Source of the DNA: Candidatus Gastranaerophilales bacterium
GTDB lineage: Bacteria > Cyanobacteriota > Vampirovibrionia > Gastranaerophilales > Gastranaerophilaceae
DNA: 64,000 nt
Reading direction: 5' to 3'
Assembly: GCA_944323255.1 (NCBI GenBank)
Contig: CALURU010000004.1
Span: forward strand, 62,001 to 126,000
Both the position numbers and the translations under genes were made by a program. How positions within the stretch are numbered: position 1 is the first letter of the stretch; each line of letters begins with the position of its first letter. Below the pieces are notes generated by a model, which saw only the letters and a list, made by a program, of their open reading frames with translations, did no database searches and was not told the origin of the DNA. Shown in pieces: positions 44,623-53,789 of this stretch.

Positions 44623-46830
44623 TTATATGGTTTTTATACTAATATCATGCAGTTTATGGAATTTAATATATTCCCGCACCTCCTGTGCTCTTTCTCTTGC
44701 AGAATTAACTATTGTTATAATTATCTCGTCCGGCTTGAGTGTAATTAAATCTTCCGGCGTAAAGATTTCATACTGTCCCAGAAATTTCCCCGTTTTTGCT
44801 GGATTTTTATCTATAATTCCGATAACATTTGTATTCAAAATATTATATTTTTTGATAAATTCTTCAAGAAAAAGACTTGCCCCCCAAAACACAATTTTCT
44901 TGTCATTTTGTATCTGTAAATAAAGATTAGTAAATTTTGCCCCTTCTATGATTGTGTCTAGTGCAATTTCTTTATTTCTTATATATAAAATGTCTTCGTA
45001 AAAAGCCGTTTTTCTGGCGTATTCCCAAAATAAATCGTAATACAGCTCTAGTTCTAAATTCCATGGCTTTCTAGGAGAAATATAATGTATAATACCCGGA
45101 TTTTTAAGAGAAGATGTTATATCCGATAAATAATCGTCTTTTAAATAGCTTACAAAATTTTTATTCCATATAAAAATCCCGCAGCAAAAATTCCATTTTG
45201 AAGATATCAGCTTAACCTTATTTTCAAATATGATATTTAAAATATCTTGATCCGGATAGAGCAGTTTTTCTTGTTTAAACGCTTGTTCGATTGAGTATTT
45301 GTACCCTCTCTTATCAATTGCCGGAATATTGAACATAATCATACCGGAATTAAAATAATCTGTTTCTTCTTTTATTCCCAGACAATTTTTAATATGTTCA
45401 TAACGTTCTTTAAATTCTTTAATATACAAAATCTGTGCTGTAGCATCTTTGACGGCAAGAATTTGATTGTTTTCAAAATCTATATTAAAAAGCTCTGTTA
45501 AAGGCTGGTTGATTATAATATCTGTATCGAGATAAAGCACTTTTTTATATAAAGGCATTAAAAGCGGAATAAAAATTCTGTTATAAATTTCTATAGACCA
45601 GTTATTTATACTTTTTAATTTTATTTCAGGGAAATTAGTTGAAATAAAATCTGATATATCGAAAAACCTGAGGCTAAAATTATCAGGCAGCATATTAAAA
45701 AGATGCTTACGATTATTTTCTGTAATGTCAGAATTAAAAACGATAATATCAAATTTCTCGCCGTGAGAATTTTCAATAAGAGATTTTAAAAGTACCGCAA
45801 AATACTTGCAATATTTATTATCAAAAGAAAATACTATCGAATAATAATCTCCTTCAAAAACCGGCTGGATTGTAAACTCTTCAACTATTTCCCAACTCTG
45901 TTTTATCGGAAAGGTATTTGCAAGAATAGTCTTAAGTTTCCTTCTATCCTCATCATGCGTATCTTCGGTATCATTTATACATAAAATCTTCGGAGCAAAC
46001 TTTTTTATTACATCTTCAATATAATATTTTGATTCTAATTTTAAATACAAATTATCAAGATTACTGTAAAATTCCTGCTCAGCTATCGGCGGATTAAGCT
46101 TAAGTATCCCTTGATTTTTTTCTATCATAAAAAGACTAAAGATGATTCTTTGAATAGTATTCGAGCATCTGAATTTCTGGTGTATTAATTTGTCAAATTC
46201 TTCTTGAAATAATTTTTTACAAGCTTTAAAAGAACTTTTTCTATAAGCATCAATACAATGCGACGGCTCAAACTTATTTACCGCTTTTTGTCTGTCGAAA
46301 GTTTTATCAAATAAATCCTGAGTGTACAAAATTCTTTGAGTATACAAATTGTTCGGTTCTGTCCATTTACGGGTCCGAAGGTTCACAATCGGCTTATTTT
46401 CTTCATCATAAAAATATTCCGGTTCAACAGGCGAAGCAAAAAACATATCGTCATTTGCGTAGAGAAAATATTCCGATAAATCCGGAATATTATCAATACA
46501 GACTTCTATTGATGCGCTGTTAAAGCAAGGCAGACAATTTTCCGGCATGATGTCTTTATGGTTTACTATTTTTATTTTGGGATGATTTGTATCAAGCCAT
46601 TTAGGAGTCTGATCGTCCGTTACTATAAAAATTTTATTAATCCACGGTGCGTACATTTCGGCAGAGCGGAGGGAATATTTAAGCTCATCATTATTTGAAT
46701 AACGACAGTCGCTATTTTCTTCTGAACTTACAACTCCGAGCTCATTCGCCCAGAATCTTCGTTTCTTTTGCCAATCTTCATCTTTATCGTTTACCCAGAG
46801 ATAAACCAAATCAATTTTTATATCCTTCAA
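44623..46830 (-). CDS. Stealth-GT8-Rossmann three-domain glycan enzyme
   Basis: 735 aa. Residues 1-310 carry the Stealth conserved regions of capsule hexose-1-phosphotransferases (IDLVYLWVNDKDEDW, RYSNNDELKYSLRSAEMYAP, YANDDMFF). Residues about 325-610 are a GT8 domain with VLYLDTDIIIN (DxD), YFNSGMIMFN and YPDQDILN. The end repeats the module of the neighbours (KIVFWGASLFLEEFI, IGIIDKNP). Two catalytic units in one chain suggest a phosphodiester-linked repeat unit. It starts with TTG at 46,830, overlapping the upstream stop, after GAGGAG. Confidence 0.85.
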   Translation of the reverse strand: MKDIKIDLVYLWVNDKDEDWQKKRRFWANELGVVSSEENSDCRYSNNDELKYSLRSAEMYAPWINKIFIVTDDQTPKWLDTNHPKIKIVNHKDIMPENCLPCFNSASIEVCIDNIPDLSEYFLYANDDMFFASPVEPEYFYDEENKPIVNLRTRKWTEPNNLYTQRILYTQDLFDKTFDRQKAVNKFEPSHCIDAYRKSSFKACKKLFQEEFDKLIHQKFRCSNTIQRIIFSLFMIEKNQGILKLNPPIAEQEFYSNLDNLYLKLESKYYIEDVIKKFAPKILCINDTEDTHDEDRRKLKTILANTFPIKQSWEIVEEFTIQPVFEGDYYSIVFSFDNKYCKYFAVLLKSLIENSHGEKFDIIVFNSDITENNRKHLFNMLPDNFSLRFFDISDFISTNFPEIKLKSINNWSIEIYNRIFIPLLMPLYKKVLYLDTDIIINQPLTELFNIDFENNQILAVKDATAQILYIKEFKERYEHIKNCLGIKEETDYFNSGMIMFNIPAIDKRGYKYSIEQAFKQEKLLYPDQDILNIIFENKVKLISSKWNFCCGIFIWNKNFVSYLKDDYLSDITSSLKNPGIIHYISPRKPWNLELELYYDLFWEYARKTAFYEDILYIRNKEIALDTIIEGAKFTNLYLQIQNDKKIVFWGASLFLEEFIKKYNILNTNVIGIIDKNPAKTGKFLGQYEIFTPEDLITLKPDEIIITIVNSARERAQEVREYIKFHKLHDISIKTI

Positions 46831-48074
46831 AATTTTAACTCCTCTTCAAATATGTTCGGCAAAAGCTCCACATTCGGATACTTTTCTCTGAACTCCTTTT
46901 TTAATGATTCATAAATAGATTCGTTATTGGATAGAACTGTCAAAATCACTCCGTCCGGTTTTAGCTCGTTTATCGCATCAGGTGGGTAAATTGTATATCG
47001 GCAGAAAGGTTTGCCAGCCGAGGCTGCGTTTCTGTCAATAATCCCTAAAATATTAGGGTTCTTTTCTGTTTCCCTTTCCAGCACCTGCTTGATAAACAGA
47101 CTCCCGCCCCAGAGCATAACTTTTTTGTTCCCAATAAATTTCTTGAGATATTCGGGTGTGATGTAATCTTTCCTTAAAGCAGATTGATATTTTTGCCAAT
47201 CTTCTGGCATGAGAGCCTTAAATTCTTCCAAAAACTTTTTATACTCATTATCGTTACAATAACTAATTTCCGCTCTTATGTGGTTAATGAAAACTTTTCT
47301 GTATGCATTTTCATACTCAGGTAGAAATCCTCTTGATTTAAGAAAATCCCCTAAATACATACAGGATTTAACGGCATCAATTGTATGCTTAGAGCGTGTG
47401 CTCACTAAACTCCCCGGACGGTTAAACCTGTAATTGACTAGTTCTTTATTAAATGCAACAATCTTATTTGCACAAATAACTAAACTGTGCATAAAAGCAA
47501 TATCTTCATAAATCGTAAGCGGAGGAAATTCAAGATTATTCTCTCTAAGAAACGATTTTCTGATTAATTTATTCCAAACAACAGGGGTAAACAGAGAAAA
47601 TATATCGTCTTTAAAATCTTCTCGGTTAAAAACTTTTTCCATCGGAACTTTATCAATGTTTATAGGGAAATTCGGACTTCCTGTCTCTGTTATATTACCC
47701 TTATCATCAATTTTTCTTGATGAACAAACCGTTAAATCAGTGTCAAATTTTTCTGCGTAGTTGTACATCTTTTCCAGCAATGACGGCTCAAAATAATCGT
47801 CCGAGTCAAGAAATTGAATATATTTACCCTCCGCAAGTCTTATTCCGTTATTTCTTGCACTTCCCGCACCTGAATGCCTTTGCTGCAAAATTACAAACCT
47901 GTCGTCTTTTTTCTTATACTCCTGCAAAATCTCCAGAGACTTATCAGTTGATCCGTCATCCACACAAATTATCTCAAAATCCTGAAAAGTTTGGTTCAAG
48001 ATACTATCCAAACACTCCCTCAGGTATTTTTCTACATTAAAGACCGGAATAACTATACTGATTTTTACGTCCAC
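46827..48074 (-). CDS. GT2 glycosyltransferase with C-terminal Rossmann-like module
   Basis: 415 aa. GT-A motifs IVIPVFNVEKYLRECLDSI, VDDGSTDKSLEIL and FLDSDDYFEPSLL, then a helical region and the C-terminal module KVMLWGGSLFIKQVL, LGIIDRNAA, LKPDGVILTVLSN. It is clearly a paralog of the GT2 at 43,382. First gene of the four-gene glycan operon (GT2, Stealth-GT8, GT2, FkbM). Confidence 0.9.
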   Translation of the reverse strand: MDVKISIVIPVFNVEKYLRECLDSILNQTFQDFEIICVDDGSTDKSLEILQEYKKKDDRFVILQQRHSGAGSARNNGIRLAEGKYIQFLDSDDYFEPSLLEKMYNYAEKFDTDLTVCSSRKIDDKGNITETGSPNFPINIDKVPMEKVFNREDFKDDIFSLFTPVVWNKLIRKSFLRENNLEFPPLTIYEDIAFMHSLVICANKIVAFNKELVNYRFNRPGSLVSTRSKHTIDAVKSCMYLGDFLKSRGFLPEYENAYRKVFINHIRAEISYCNDNEYKKFLEEFKALMPEDWQKYQSALRKDYITPEYLKKFIGNKKVMLWGGSLFIKQVLERETEKNPNILGIIDRNAASAGKPFCRYTIYPPDAINELKPDGVILTVLSNNESIYESLKKEFREKYPNVELLPNIFEEELKF

Positions 48075-48224
48075 CGCTAATTCCTTATCAAGAACATATT
48101 ATGACTAGATTTTACCATATTAAATATAGAAATACAATATTTAATATAGATATTTCGTTAAAAAAATGTTTTAAATACGGTTTATAAGTTTTACTACTCC
48201 GTTTATTCTCATGGGGAGGTACTT

Positions 48225-48542
48225 ATGGACTTAAAAAAAGATTTCGGACTAAGACTAAAGGAACTAAGAAATAAAAAAGGTATTACACAATATCAACTTG
48301 CTGAGATGGTTGGCATTGACCCTAAACACATGAGTCATATTGAAACAGGAAGAAGTTTTCCAAAAGCTGATTTAATAGAGAAATTTGCTGAAGCATTGGA
48401 TGTTGATTATACAAAACTATTTAAGACAGAACATTTGCAAGACAGAGCCAGTTTATACAATAAAATAACTAATCTGATGAATCAAGCTACAGATGAAGAA
48501 TTAAGAATAATCTATAAAATTGTTGTAGGCTGTTTAGATTAA
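48225..48542 (+). CDS. Xre-family helix-turn-helix regulator
   Basis: 105 aa. A Cro/CI-type HTH occupies residues 8-62 (LRLKELRNKKGITQYQLAEM, IDPKHMSHIETGRSFPKADL). The C-terminal 40 residues may dimerise. GGGGAGG lies before the ATG. It is divergent from the glycan operon with a 150-base gap and could control it or a neighbouring element. Confidence 0.92.
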   Translation: MDLKKDFGLRLKELRNKKGITQYQLAEMVGIDPKHMSHIETGRSFPKADLIEKFAEALDVDYTKLFKTEHLQDRASLYNKITNLMNQATDEELRIIYKIVVGCLD

Positions 48543-49102
48543 AATTTCAAACTTAAACCGGAATTGGGTTTTAAAAATGGTATGCCGGAATTTGCGGAGA
48601 ATAACAATCTATAATCCCTTATAACAAATAGCATGCGTTGGAGAGTTATTTTATCAAAATAAGTTTTCATAAGAGCTGCTTCGGACTCTTGTCTTTCATT
48701 AACCGATTGTTTAGCTCTATAGACTGTTACGGATTTATTTTCTTCAATTGCCCGAACTAAAATAGCCCTAACATAGTATCGGTTAAAATCAGAGAAGGCA
48801 AGCATTTCACGAATATTTGAAGGAATTTTCTTACCATTTTTGTCCTTGTCTTTGAAAAAGTTCGGAATAAGATTCCTCATCAAACTGTCTACATCTCCCC
48901 TTTCAAAAGCATTTCTAAGTATTCTTTTATAAGCACATACAAAATCCGGCTTTATTGATTTAGGAATATAAAACAAACCTTTAACAGGTGGAGTAGTTTT
49001 CCTGTTGAGCTCACTAGCTTCATTTGCCTTATTTAAATCTCGCTCTAATTCAGCAATCATAATTAAGCGTGTTGTGTTATCAAGGTTTGGGAAATAGTAC
49101 AT
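48539..49102 (-). CDS. Unknown protein
   Basis: 187 aa from the ATG five bases after AAAGGAG; the frame extends to 49,144 without a start signal. Helical and basic, with KSIKPDFVCAYKRILRNAFERG and a pattern of Tyr/Arg. No recognised family. It converges with the Xre gene, overlapping by four bases. Confidence 0.6.
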   Translation of the reverse strand: MYYFPNLDNTTRLIMIAELERDLNKANEASELNRKTTPPVKGLFYIPKSIKPDFVCAYKRILRNAFERGDVDSLMRNLIPNFFKDKDKNGKKIPSNIREMLAFSDFNRYYVRAILVRAIEENKSVTVYRAKQSVNERQESEAALMKTYFDKITLQRMLFVIRDYRLLFSANSGIPFLKPNSGLSLKF

Positions 49103-49307
49103 AAAAACTCCTTTTGTAAAATAATTTAAGGAATTCAGGTACAAAAAAAGAAATAAGCTAGCCCTTGGTGCAAAGGAGTTCTAATCCTTTCCCAATTCTT
49201 ATTTGAGAATCACGCTTTCACTCTTTATGAGTTGGGTATAACATTATAATATATTACAAGATTTGGGATTAACAATAAAGTTTTATATTAACAAAACTAT
49301 AATAATT

Positions 49308-50213
49308 ATGTATAATTATTTGGGGAGTATATTTAAATTGAAATTTTTTATAAAAGTAAAACAATCTGCGATTTCAGTTATATCTAAATTATTAGATAGT
49401 TTGGGGTGGATAAAAATAATATTTCAATCTGGTGCAACTATCTTTGGTATGCTTGCCGCATGTGATTTGACAAAATTTTTAAATAATTCCCACCCCGCAA
49501 CGATATTTGTGCATTGGTTACTTTTTTCACATCCATTAAGAATATGTCTTTTACTGCAAGTAATTCTATTACTTATTGCGATCTTAGAAAAAGCTCAAAT
49601 AGGCTCTTATTCAAAATTGCGAAAAGAACTAGATAATACTCAGAAGAAATTAGATATTTTAAATAATTGTATAAAAGAACTTTTTGAAGGAATTTTAATG
49701 TCTTTTGCAATTGCGGAACTAGGCTTTGGAAATAATCAAGAAAACGGAGAAAGAATTTCTCTGTATATAGCAAAGCAGGACTCAAATTCAAGCGTATCTT
49801 ATTTATATCCAATAGGAAGATACTCTAGTAATCCAATCTATCGACAAATTCGAAGAAAAAAATATAGTGTTCATAAAGGATGTATCGGAGAAGCTTATCG
49901 TAACGATTATTGTTATAATGGATATGTTACAGAAACTGTTTGTACGAATCTTTATTCATACTCCCCAGCTGAATTTCAAGAAATGAGGATGAAATCTCGC
50001 ACTCTGGCTGCTATCTCATTAACGGATCGACAAAATCATGTAATAGGAGTTTTAGTTGCAGAATCAAAAGAACAAGATTGGCAAAAAAACTCAATTAAGA
50101 AAAAACTAGAAAAACAAGCACAATATTTAACGGACATGTATTTAACTTTAAAAAATTATATTGATGATAAAGTTGATAATACTATTTCAGAAAATGGAGG
50201 AATGCCATGGTAG
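49308..50213 (+). CDS. Two-helix membrane protein with GAF-like domain
   Basis: 301 aa from the ATG at 49,308. Two membrane segments (about 38-60 and 75-95) are followed by a short coiled coil and a GAF-like domain (about 130-270) with CIGEAYRNDYCYNGY, RMKSRTLAAISLTDRQNHVIGVLV. GAF domains bind small molecules. The start is uncertain: TTG at 49,263, this ATG (TATAAT ends four bases before it) or TTG at 49,338 after GGGGAG. The next gene overlaps its end by seven bases, so the pair acts as one unit. Confidence 0.7.
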   Translation: MYNYLGSIFKLKFFIKVKQSAISVISKLLDSLGWIKIIFQSGATIFGMLAACDLTKFLNNSHPATIFVHWLLFSHPLRICLLLQVILLLIAILEKAQIGSYSKLRKELDNTQKKLDILNNCIKELFEGILMSFAIAELGFGNNQENGERISLYIAKQDSNSSVSYLYPIGRYSSNPIYRQIRRKKYSVHKGCIGEAYRNDYCYNGYVTETVCTNLYSYSPAEFQEMRMKSRTLAAISLTDRQNHVIGVLVAESKEQDWQKNSIKKKLEKQAQYLTDMYLTLKNYIDDKVDNTISENGGMPW

Positions 50214-50698
50214 AATTGATTGACATTATTTCCTATATTTTAAAAAATTATCCATATAAAGGGGAACTTTCTAATGCACGTTTAACTAAAATGATTTATC
50301 TTATTGACTGGCGTTCAGCTTTTGATTATGGAGAACAGGTTACTTCTATTAATTGGTATTTTGACAATTATGGACCATTTGTACATGATATAGAGGATGT
50401 AATTTCTCATAATCCAGATATCATAGAACAAATTACAACTAGAACTATATATGGCAGTAAAAAAAATCTTTTCATTCTCAGAAATGAAAAGATGCAGATA
50501 AATTTATTACCTGAGAATGTTACATCAACGATTGACCTAATCATAGAAAAAACAAAGGGTTTATATTGGCAACAATTTATAAATTTTGTTTATTCTACAT
50601 ATCCAATAATTACATCTGAAAGATATACACATCTTAATCTGGTAGAAAAAGCAGAAAACTATAGGAAAGAACTATCTTTTGAAAATGCGCTAACATAA
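50207..50698 (+). CDS. Panacea/SocA-like (DUF4065) protein, likely antitoxin
   Basis: 163 aa. The family core is visible: RLTKMIYLIDWRSAFDYGEQV, WYFDNYGPFVHDI, then a C-terminal helical part. Panacea-domain proteins act as antitoxins for many unrelated toxin partners, or as adaptors such as SocA. GGAGGAATGCC overlaps the end of the upstream gene, giving coupled translation. Its partner would be the membrane-GAF protein; this is inference. Confidence 0.82.
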   Translation: MVELIDIISYILKNYPYKGELSNARLTKMIYLIDWRSAFDYGEQVTSINWYFDNYGPFVHDIEDVISHNPDIIEQITTRTIYGSKKNLFILRNEKMQINLLPENVTSTIDLIIEKTKGLYWQQFINFVYSTYPIITSERYTHLNLVEKAENYRKELSFENALT

Positions 50699-50910
50699 AA
50701 GGAATACTCTATTGAGAAATATTTTTGAATAAGTATAGAAAAATTTTTGTATGTTTTAAAATTAGGACAAAATGAGTTTTATTTAGTGCATTTTTACAAT
50801 CCTGACTTTTGTAATACGTTTTTGATTTTATAAGAAAATTATGCCCAATGCATAGGCTTAGTTACAAATTTGTTCTACTAAGTTGAAAAAATTACTATAT
50901 TCTATTTTGA

Positions 50911-50916
50911 TATAAT
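50911..50916 (+). promoter_or_regulatory. Extended -10 six bases before ATG (leaderless)
   Basis: TGA-TATAAT, then AGGTCT and the ATG at 50,923. Confidence 0.55.
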
Positions 50917-50922
50917 AGGTCT

Positions 50923-51678
50923 ATGGGATATTGTCATTACTGTAAACAGGATAAGAAATTAATAAAAGCACATATAATTCCACGTAATTTTTATTTAGAC
51001 TACGTAAATGAACATTTTGTTCTTGTTAATGCAGATACGGGTAAAATAACCCAAAAACAATCTGGCTCTTATGATAAAGATATTTTATGTGCTGATTGTG
51101 ATGGTAAAATCTTAAAGAAATTTGATGATGAGGGTTACAGAATTTTATTAGGTGATATTACCAAATATTTAATTAATAGAAGCGGTACAAATTCTATATA
51201 TTATTTAGAAAAAGAAGAATTTAATTATGAGTATATAAGAAAGTTTTTTATTTCAATAATATGGAGGGCATCTATTTCAAAGCTAGATGAATATTTATAT
51301 ATTGATCTCGGTCCTTATGAAGAAAAAGCTTTAGAAATTTTAAAAGATGAAAAAACATACAGTAATTTATTTAAAGTTTTAATTTTTAAAGCTCCCAGTA
51401 ATCGTGATTACAATAAATTAGTTTATATTGCAAAAGCAAAATGGGGAAACTGCACAACATATGTAATAAGTATGGCAGGATATTTTATAAATGTTATAGT
51501 TAATATTAAAAAACTTAATCCTAATTTATGTAAATTATATAAAAATCTATTTTTAAACGAAGATAAGTTATGTATTATAGAGTCTGAACAGGTATACCTC
51601 AGCCAAATAAATGGAATAACAAATAAAATGTCTAAGATGTGGGAAAAAGGTTTTAGACCACCGAAATTAAAATATTAA
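50923..51678 (+). CDS. HNH-like zinc-binding protein, possible nuclease
   Basis: 251 aa. The N-terminus CHYCKQDKKLIKAHIIPRNF and the later CADCDGKIL give two CxxC pairs with an AHIIP motif, the layout of HNH-like endonuclease families. The following 180 residues are Tyr/Lys-rich and unassigned. It is monocistronic and lies among defence-type genes, so an anti-phage role is plausible. Catalytic residues cannot be confirmed by eye. Confidence 0.65.
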   Translation: MGYCHYCKQDKKLIKAHIIPRNFYLDYVNEHFVLVNADTGKITQKQSGSYDKDILCADCDGKILKKFDDEGYRILLGDITKYLINRSGTNSIYYLEKEEFNYEYIRKFFISIIWRASISKLDEYLYIDLGPYEEKALEILKDEKTYSNLFKVLIFKAPSNRDYNKLVYIAKAKWGNCTTYVISMAGYFINVIVNIKKLNPNLCKLYKNLFLNEDKLCIIESEQVYLSQINGITNKMSKMWEKGFRPPKLKY

Positions 51679-51830
51679 AAGACTTTAAAAATAGAAAACA
51701 AATGGCAATTGTATAAATAAAACCTTTTACATAATATTTTAACTGTGTTAGGATTTATCATTGTTCATAAAGACTTTATTTTGCTATGAAAAATCAAAGA
51801 AATCTGTTATAATATAATAAAGGCAATAAT

Positions 51831-52982
51831 ATGCGTTATGATGTTGAAATATCCACAAATATACTAGATTGGGTACTCTCTATTCTAAATCCAAGCGAAA
51901 CAAATCCTCAAGTCTTTGAAATTTTAATCGCTTGGCAAAAAGGAGAAAAGACCCCGACATATAATAAGGTACTTGAAATTAGTCGAGCTACTGGCATTCC
52001 GCTTGGATATTTTTTCCTAAAAAAACCACCCAAGGAAGATATATCTTTGGTTAACTACCGTACTATAAAAAGTATTGAGTTAAAACAGCCAAGTAGAGCA
52101 TTGCAAACAACAATTCTTGATATGGAACTTATACAAGATTGGCTAAATAAACAATTAACAAAAGATGGCTATGATAAAAATGATTATGTTAAATCTCTAA
52201 ATGTAGATACTGATATTATCACATTAAGTCAAATCGTTCGTAAGAAGTTAAGTATTAAAATTGATTGGTTTATAAGTTGTAAAAATGCCGAAGATTCTTT
52301 TAAATTCTTGCGAAAAGCAATTAGCGATAGTGGTGTTATAGTTATGACTAATGGTATTGTTAGAAATAATACTAGCAAACCTCTTTCAATTGATGAATTT
52401 AGAGCTTTTGCATTAATTGATGACTATGCACCATTAATCTTTATTAATACTAATGATTCTATCAATGGAAGATTATTCTCTTTATTACATGAATATATTC
52501 ATATAGGATTGGGAGAAAACAGTCTTTATAATGATAGATGTAGTTGTCATCATGAGATAAATATTACAGAACAAATCTGTAATGCAGTTGCTGCAGAAAT
52601 TCTTGTTCCACAAACAATATTCCATAATCAATGGAATATTTTAAATATTGATGAAGATATAGTAAAAACTATAAATAAATTGGCTCATTACTTTAAATGT
52701 GGTGTAGTTGTAGTTGCAAGAAAAGCTCTGGAAAATCATTATATAAGTAAAAAGCAGTATTCTTTAATTGCGAATAATGCGGTTCAAAACTTTAAAAAGA
52801 AAAAATCAAAAGGTGGGGAATTTTATCGTTCTCTTAACTCCAAAATTGATACTAATTTTTTGAATTATTTGATTAGAAGTGTAGAAAAAGGAAATACTCT
52901 ATATACGGAAGCTTTTCGTTTGACCAATACAAACAGTAAAACCTTTAATACCTTAAGAACACATCTTGAAGGAGGTTTTTAA
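51831..52982 (+). CDS. Xre-like ImmA/IrrE metallopeptidase
   Basis: 383 aa. A divergent HTH-like N-terminus (LIAWQKGEKTPTYNKVLEIS, ATGIPLGYFFLKKPP) leads to an ImmA/IrrE peptidase with the zinc motif LLHEYIHIGLG and a downstream Glu in NAVAAEILVPQ. Such proteins are typical partners of DUF4411 toxins. TGT-TATAAT lies 17 bases before the ATG and AAAGG between. The stop overlaps the next ATG by one base. Confidence 0.88.
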   Translation: MRYDVEISTNILDWVLSILNPSETNPQVFEILIAWQKGEKTPTYNKVLEISRATGIPLGYFFLKKPPKEDISLVNYRTIKSIELKQPSRALQTTILDMELIQDWLNKQLTKDGYDKNDYVKSLNVDTDIITLSQIVRKKLSIKIDWFISCKNAEDSFKFLRKAISDSGVIVMTNGIVRNNTSKPLSIDEFRAFALIDDYAPLIFINTNDSINGRLFSLLHEYIHIGLGENSLYNDRCSCHHEINITEQICNAVAAEILVPQTIFHNQWNILNIDEDIVKTINKLAHYFKCGVVVVARKALENHYISKKQYSLIANNAVQNFKKKKSKGGEFYRSLNSKIDTNFLNYLIRSVEKGNTLYTEAFRLTNTNSKTFNTLRTHLEGGF

Positions 52983-53497
52983 TGTCAGATGAAAAATTCC
53001 TAATAGATACTAACTCTTTTATTGAACCTTATAATAAATATTATTCATTTGATTTAGCAGCAAATTTCTGGAAACAACTAAAATATCATATTGAGATAGG
53101 AAACATTGCATTACTAGATGTGGTAAAAGATGAAATAAGCAAAGGCAAAGATGAATTATCACAGTGGTTAAATGACATAGATATATTAGAAGAAATAGAC
53201 CATAGGACTCCTGACATCATTTCAAATTATAGTAGAGTACTACAAGAAATACAAGATAATCCAAATTATAAAGAAACTGCTTTAGCGAATTGGGCACAAG
53301 AAACCGTTGCGGATGCGTGGTTAATTGCAACTGCGTTAACTAATAATTATACAATTATTACATTTGAAAGAGGACAGCGTATTCCCAATAGAAAAGATGT
53401 ATTTAAGAATGCTAAAATACCTGACGTTGCAGAAGATTTAGGGGTAAAGGTTGCGGATTTATACTACTTAATGCGGACATTAGGAATAAAACTATAA
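52982..53497 (+). CDS. DUF4411 PIN-like toxin candidate
   Basis: 171 aa. The PIN-type acidic residues appear in FLIDTNSFIEPYN, VVKDEISKG, ADAWLIATAL and TIITFERG. DUF4411 proteins pair with ImmA/IrrE or Xre antitoxins and are predicted ribonucleases. It overlaps the upstream gene as TAATG with GGAGG in front. Confidence 0.88.
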   Translation: MSDEKFLIDTNSFIEPYNKYYSFDLAANFWKQLKYHIEIGNIALLDVVKDEISKGKDELSQWLNDIDILEEIDHRTPDIISNYSRVLQEIQDNPNYKETALANWAQETVADAWLIATALTNNYTIITFERGQRIPNRKDVFKNAKIPDVAEDLGVKVADLYYLMRTLGIKL

Positions 53498-53504
53498 GAT
53501 TATT

Positions 53505-53639
53505 ATGCAAGAAGATAAGAAAATGTTTACCTGCATTTTTTCACGCAAAACTTTTCTTAACTTCAAATCTAAAAACTGCGGATTTCTGACATACTCTAAT
53601 CCTATGCTGTCAGGCGATTTTAACTATTTCGAGTTTTAA
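53505..53639 (+). CDS. Small doubtful frame after the toxin gene
   Basis: 44 codons from ATG (MQEDKKMFTCIFSRK...) to TAA, eight bases after the DUF4411 stop. No ribosome site. A frame of similar length exists on the other strand. The 292-base gap otherwise holds only a terminator. Confidence 0.2.
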   Translation: MQEDKKMFTCIFSRKTFLNFKSKNCGFLTYSNPMLSGDFNYFEF

Positions 53640-53654
53640 GTCGTATGTCAAGCT

Positions 53655-53699
53655 CCAAAAAATAAGAGATACATCAAAGGTGTACCTCTTATTTTTTGG
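53655..53699. terminator. Intrinsic terminator
   Basis: CCAAAAAATAAGAG pairs perfectly with CTCTTATTTTTTGG at 53,686-53,699. It separates the toxin pair from the convergent lipase gene. Confidence 0.85.
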
Positions 53700-53789
53700 T
53701 TTACTTTATCGTGTCATAGATTTTGTGAAAAAGTATTAAAAGCATAGTTGGAAGTTGTAAAATCTTACATCTCTCAAAATTTTGTAAAT

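Noticed and set aside
49165-49195. T-arm-like sequence (AAAGGAGTTCTAATCCTTT) that could be an attachment-site remnant of a tRNA
   Set aside because: Only the stem pattern agrees with the tRNA-Ala T-arm; the bases differ and the acceptor end is absent. Probably a chance hairpin.
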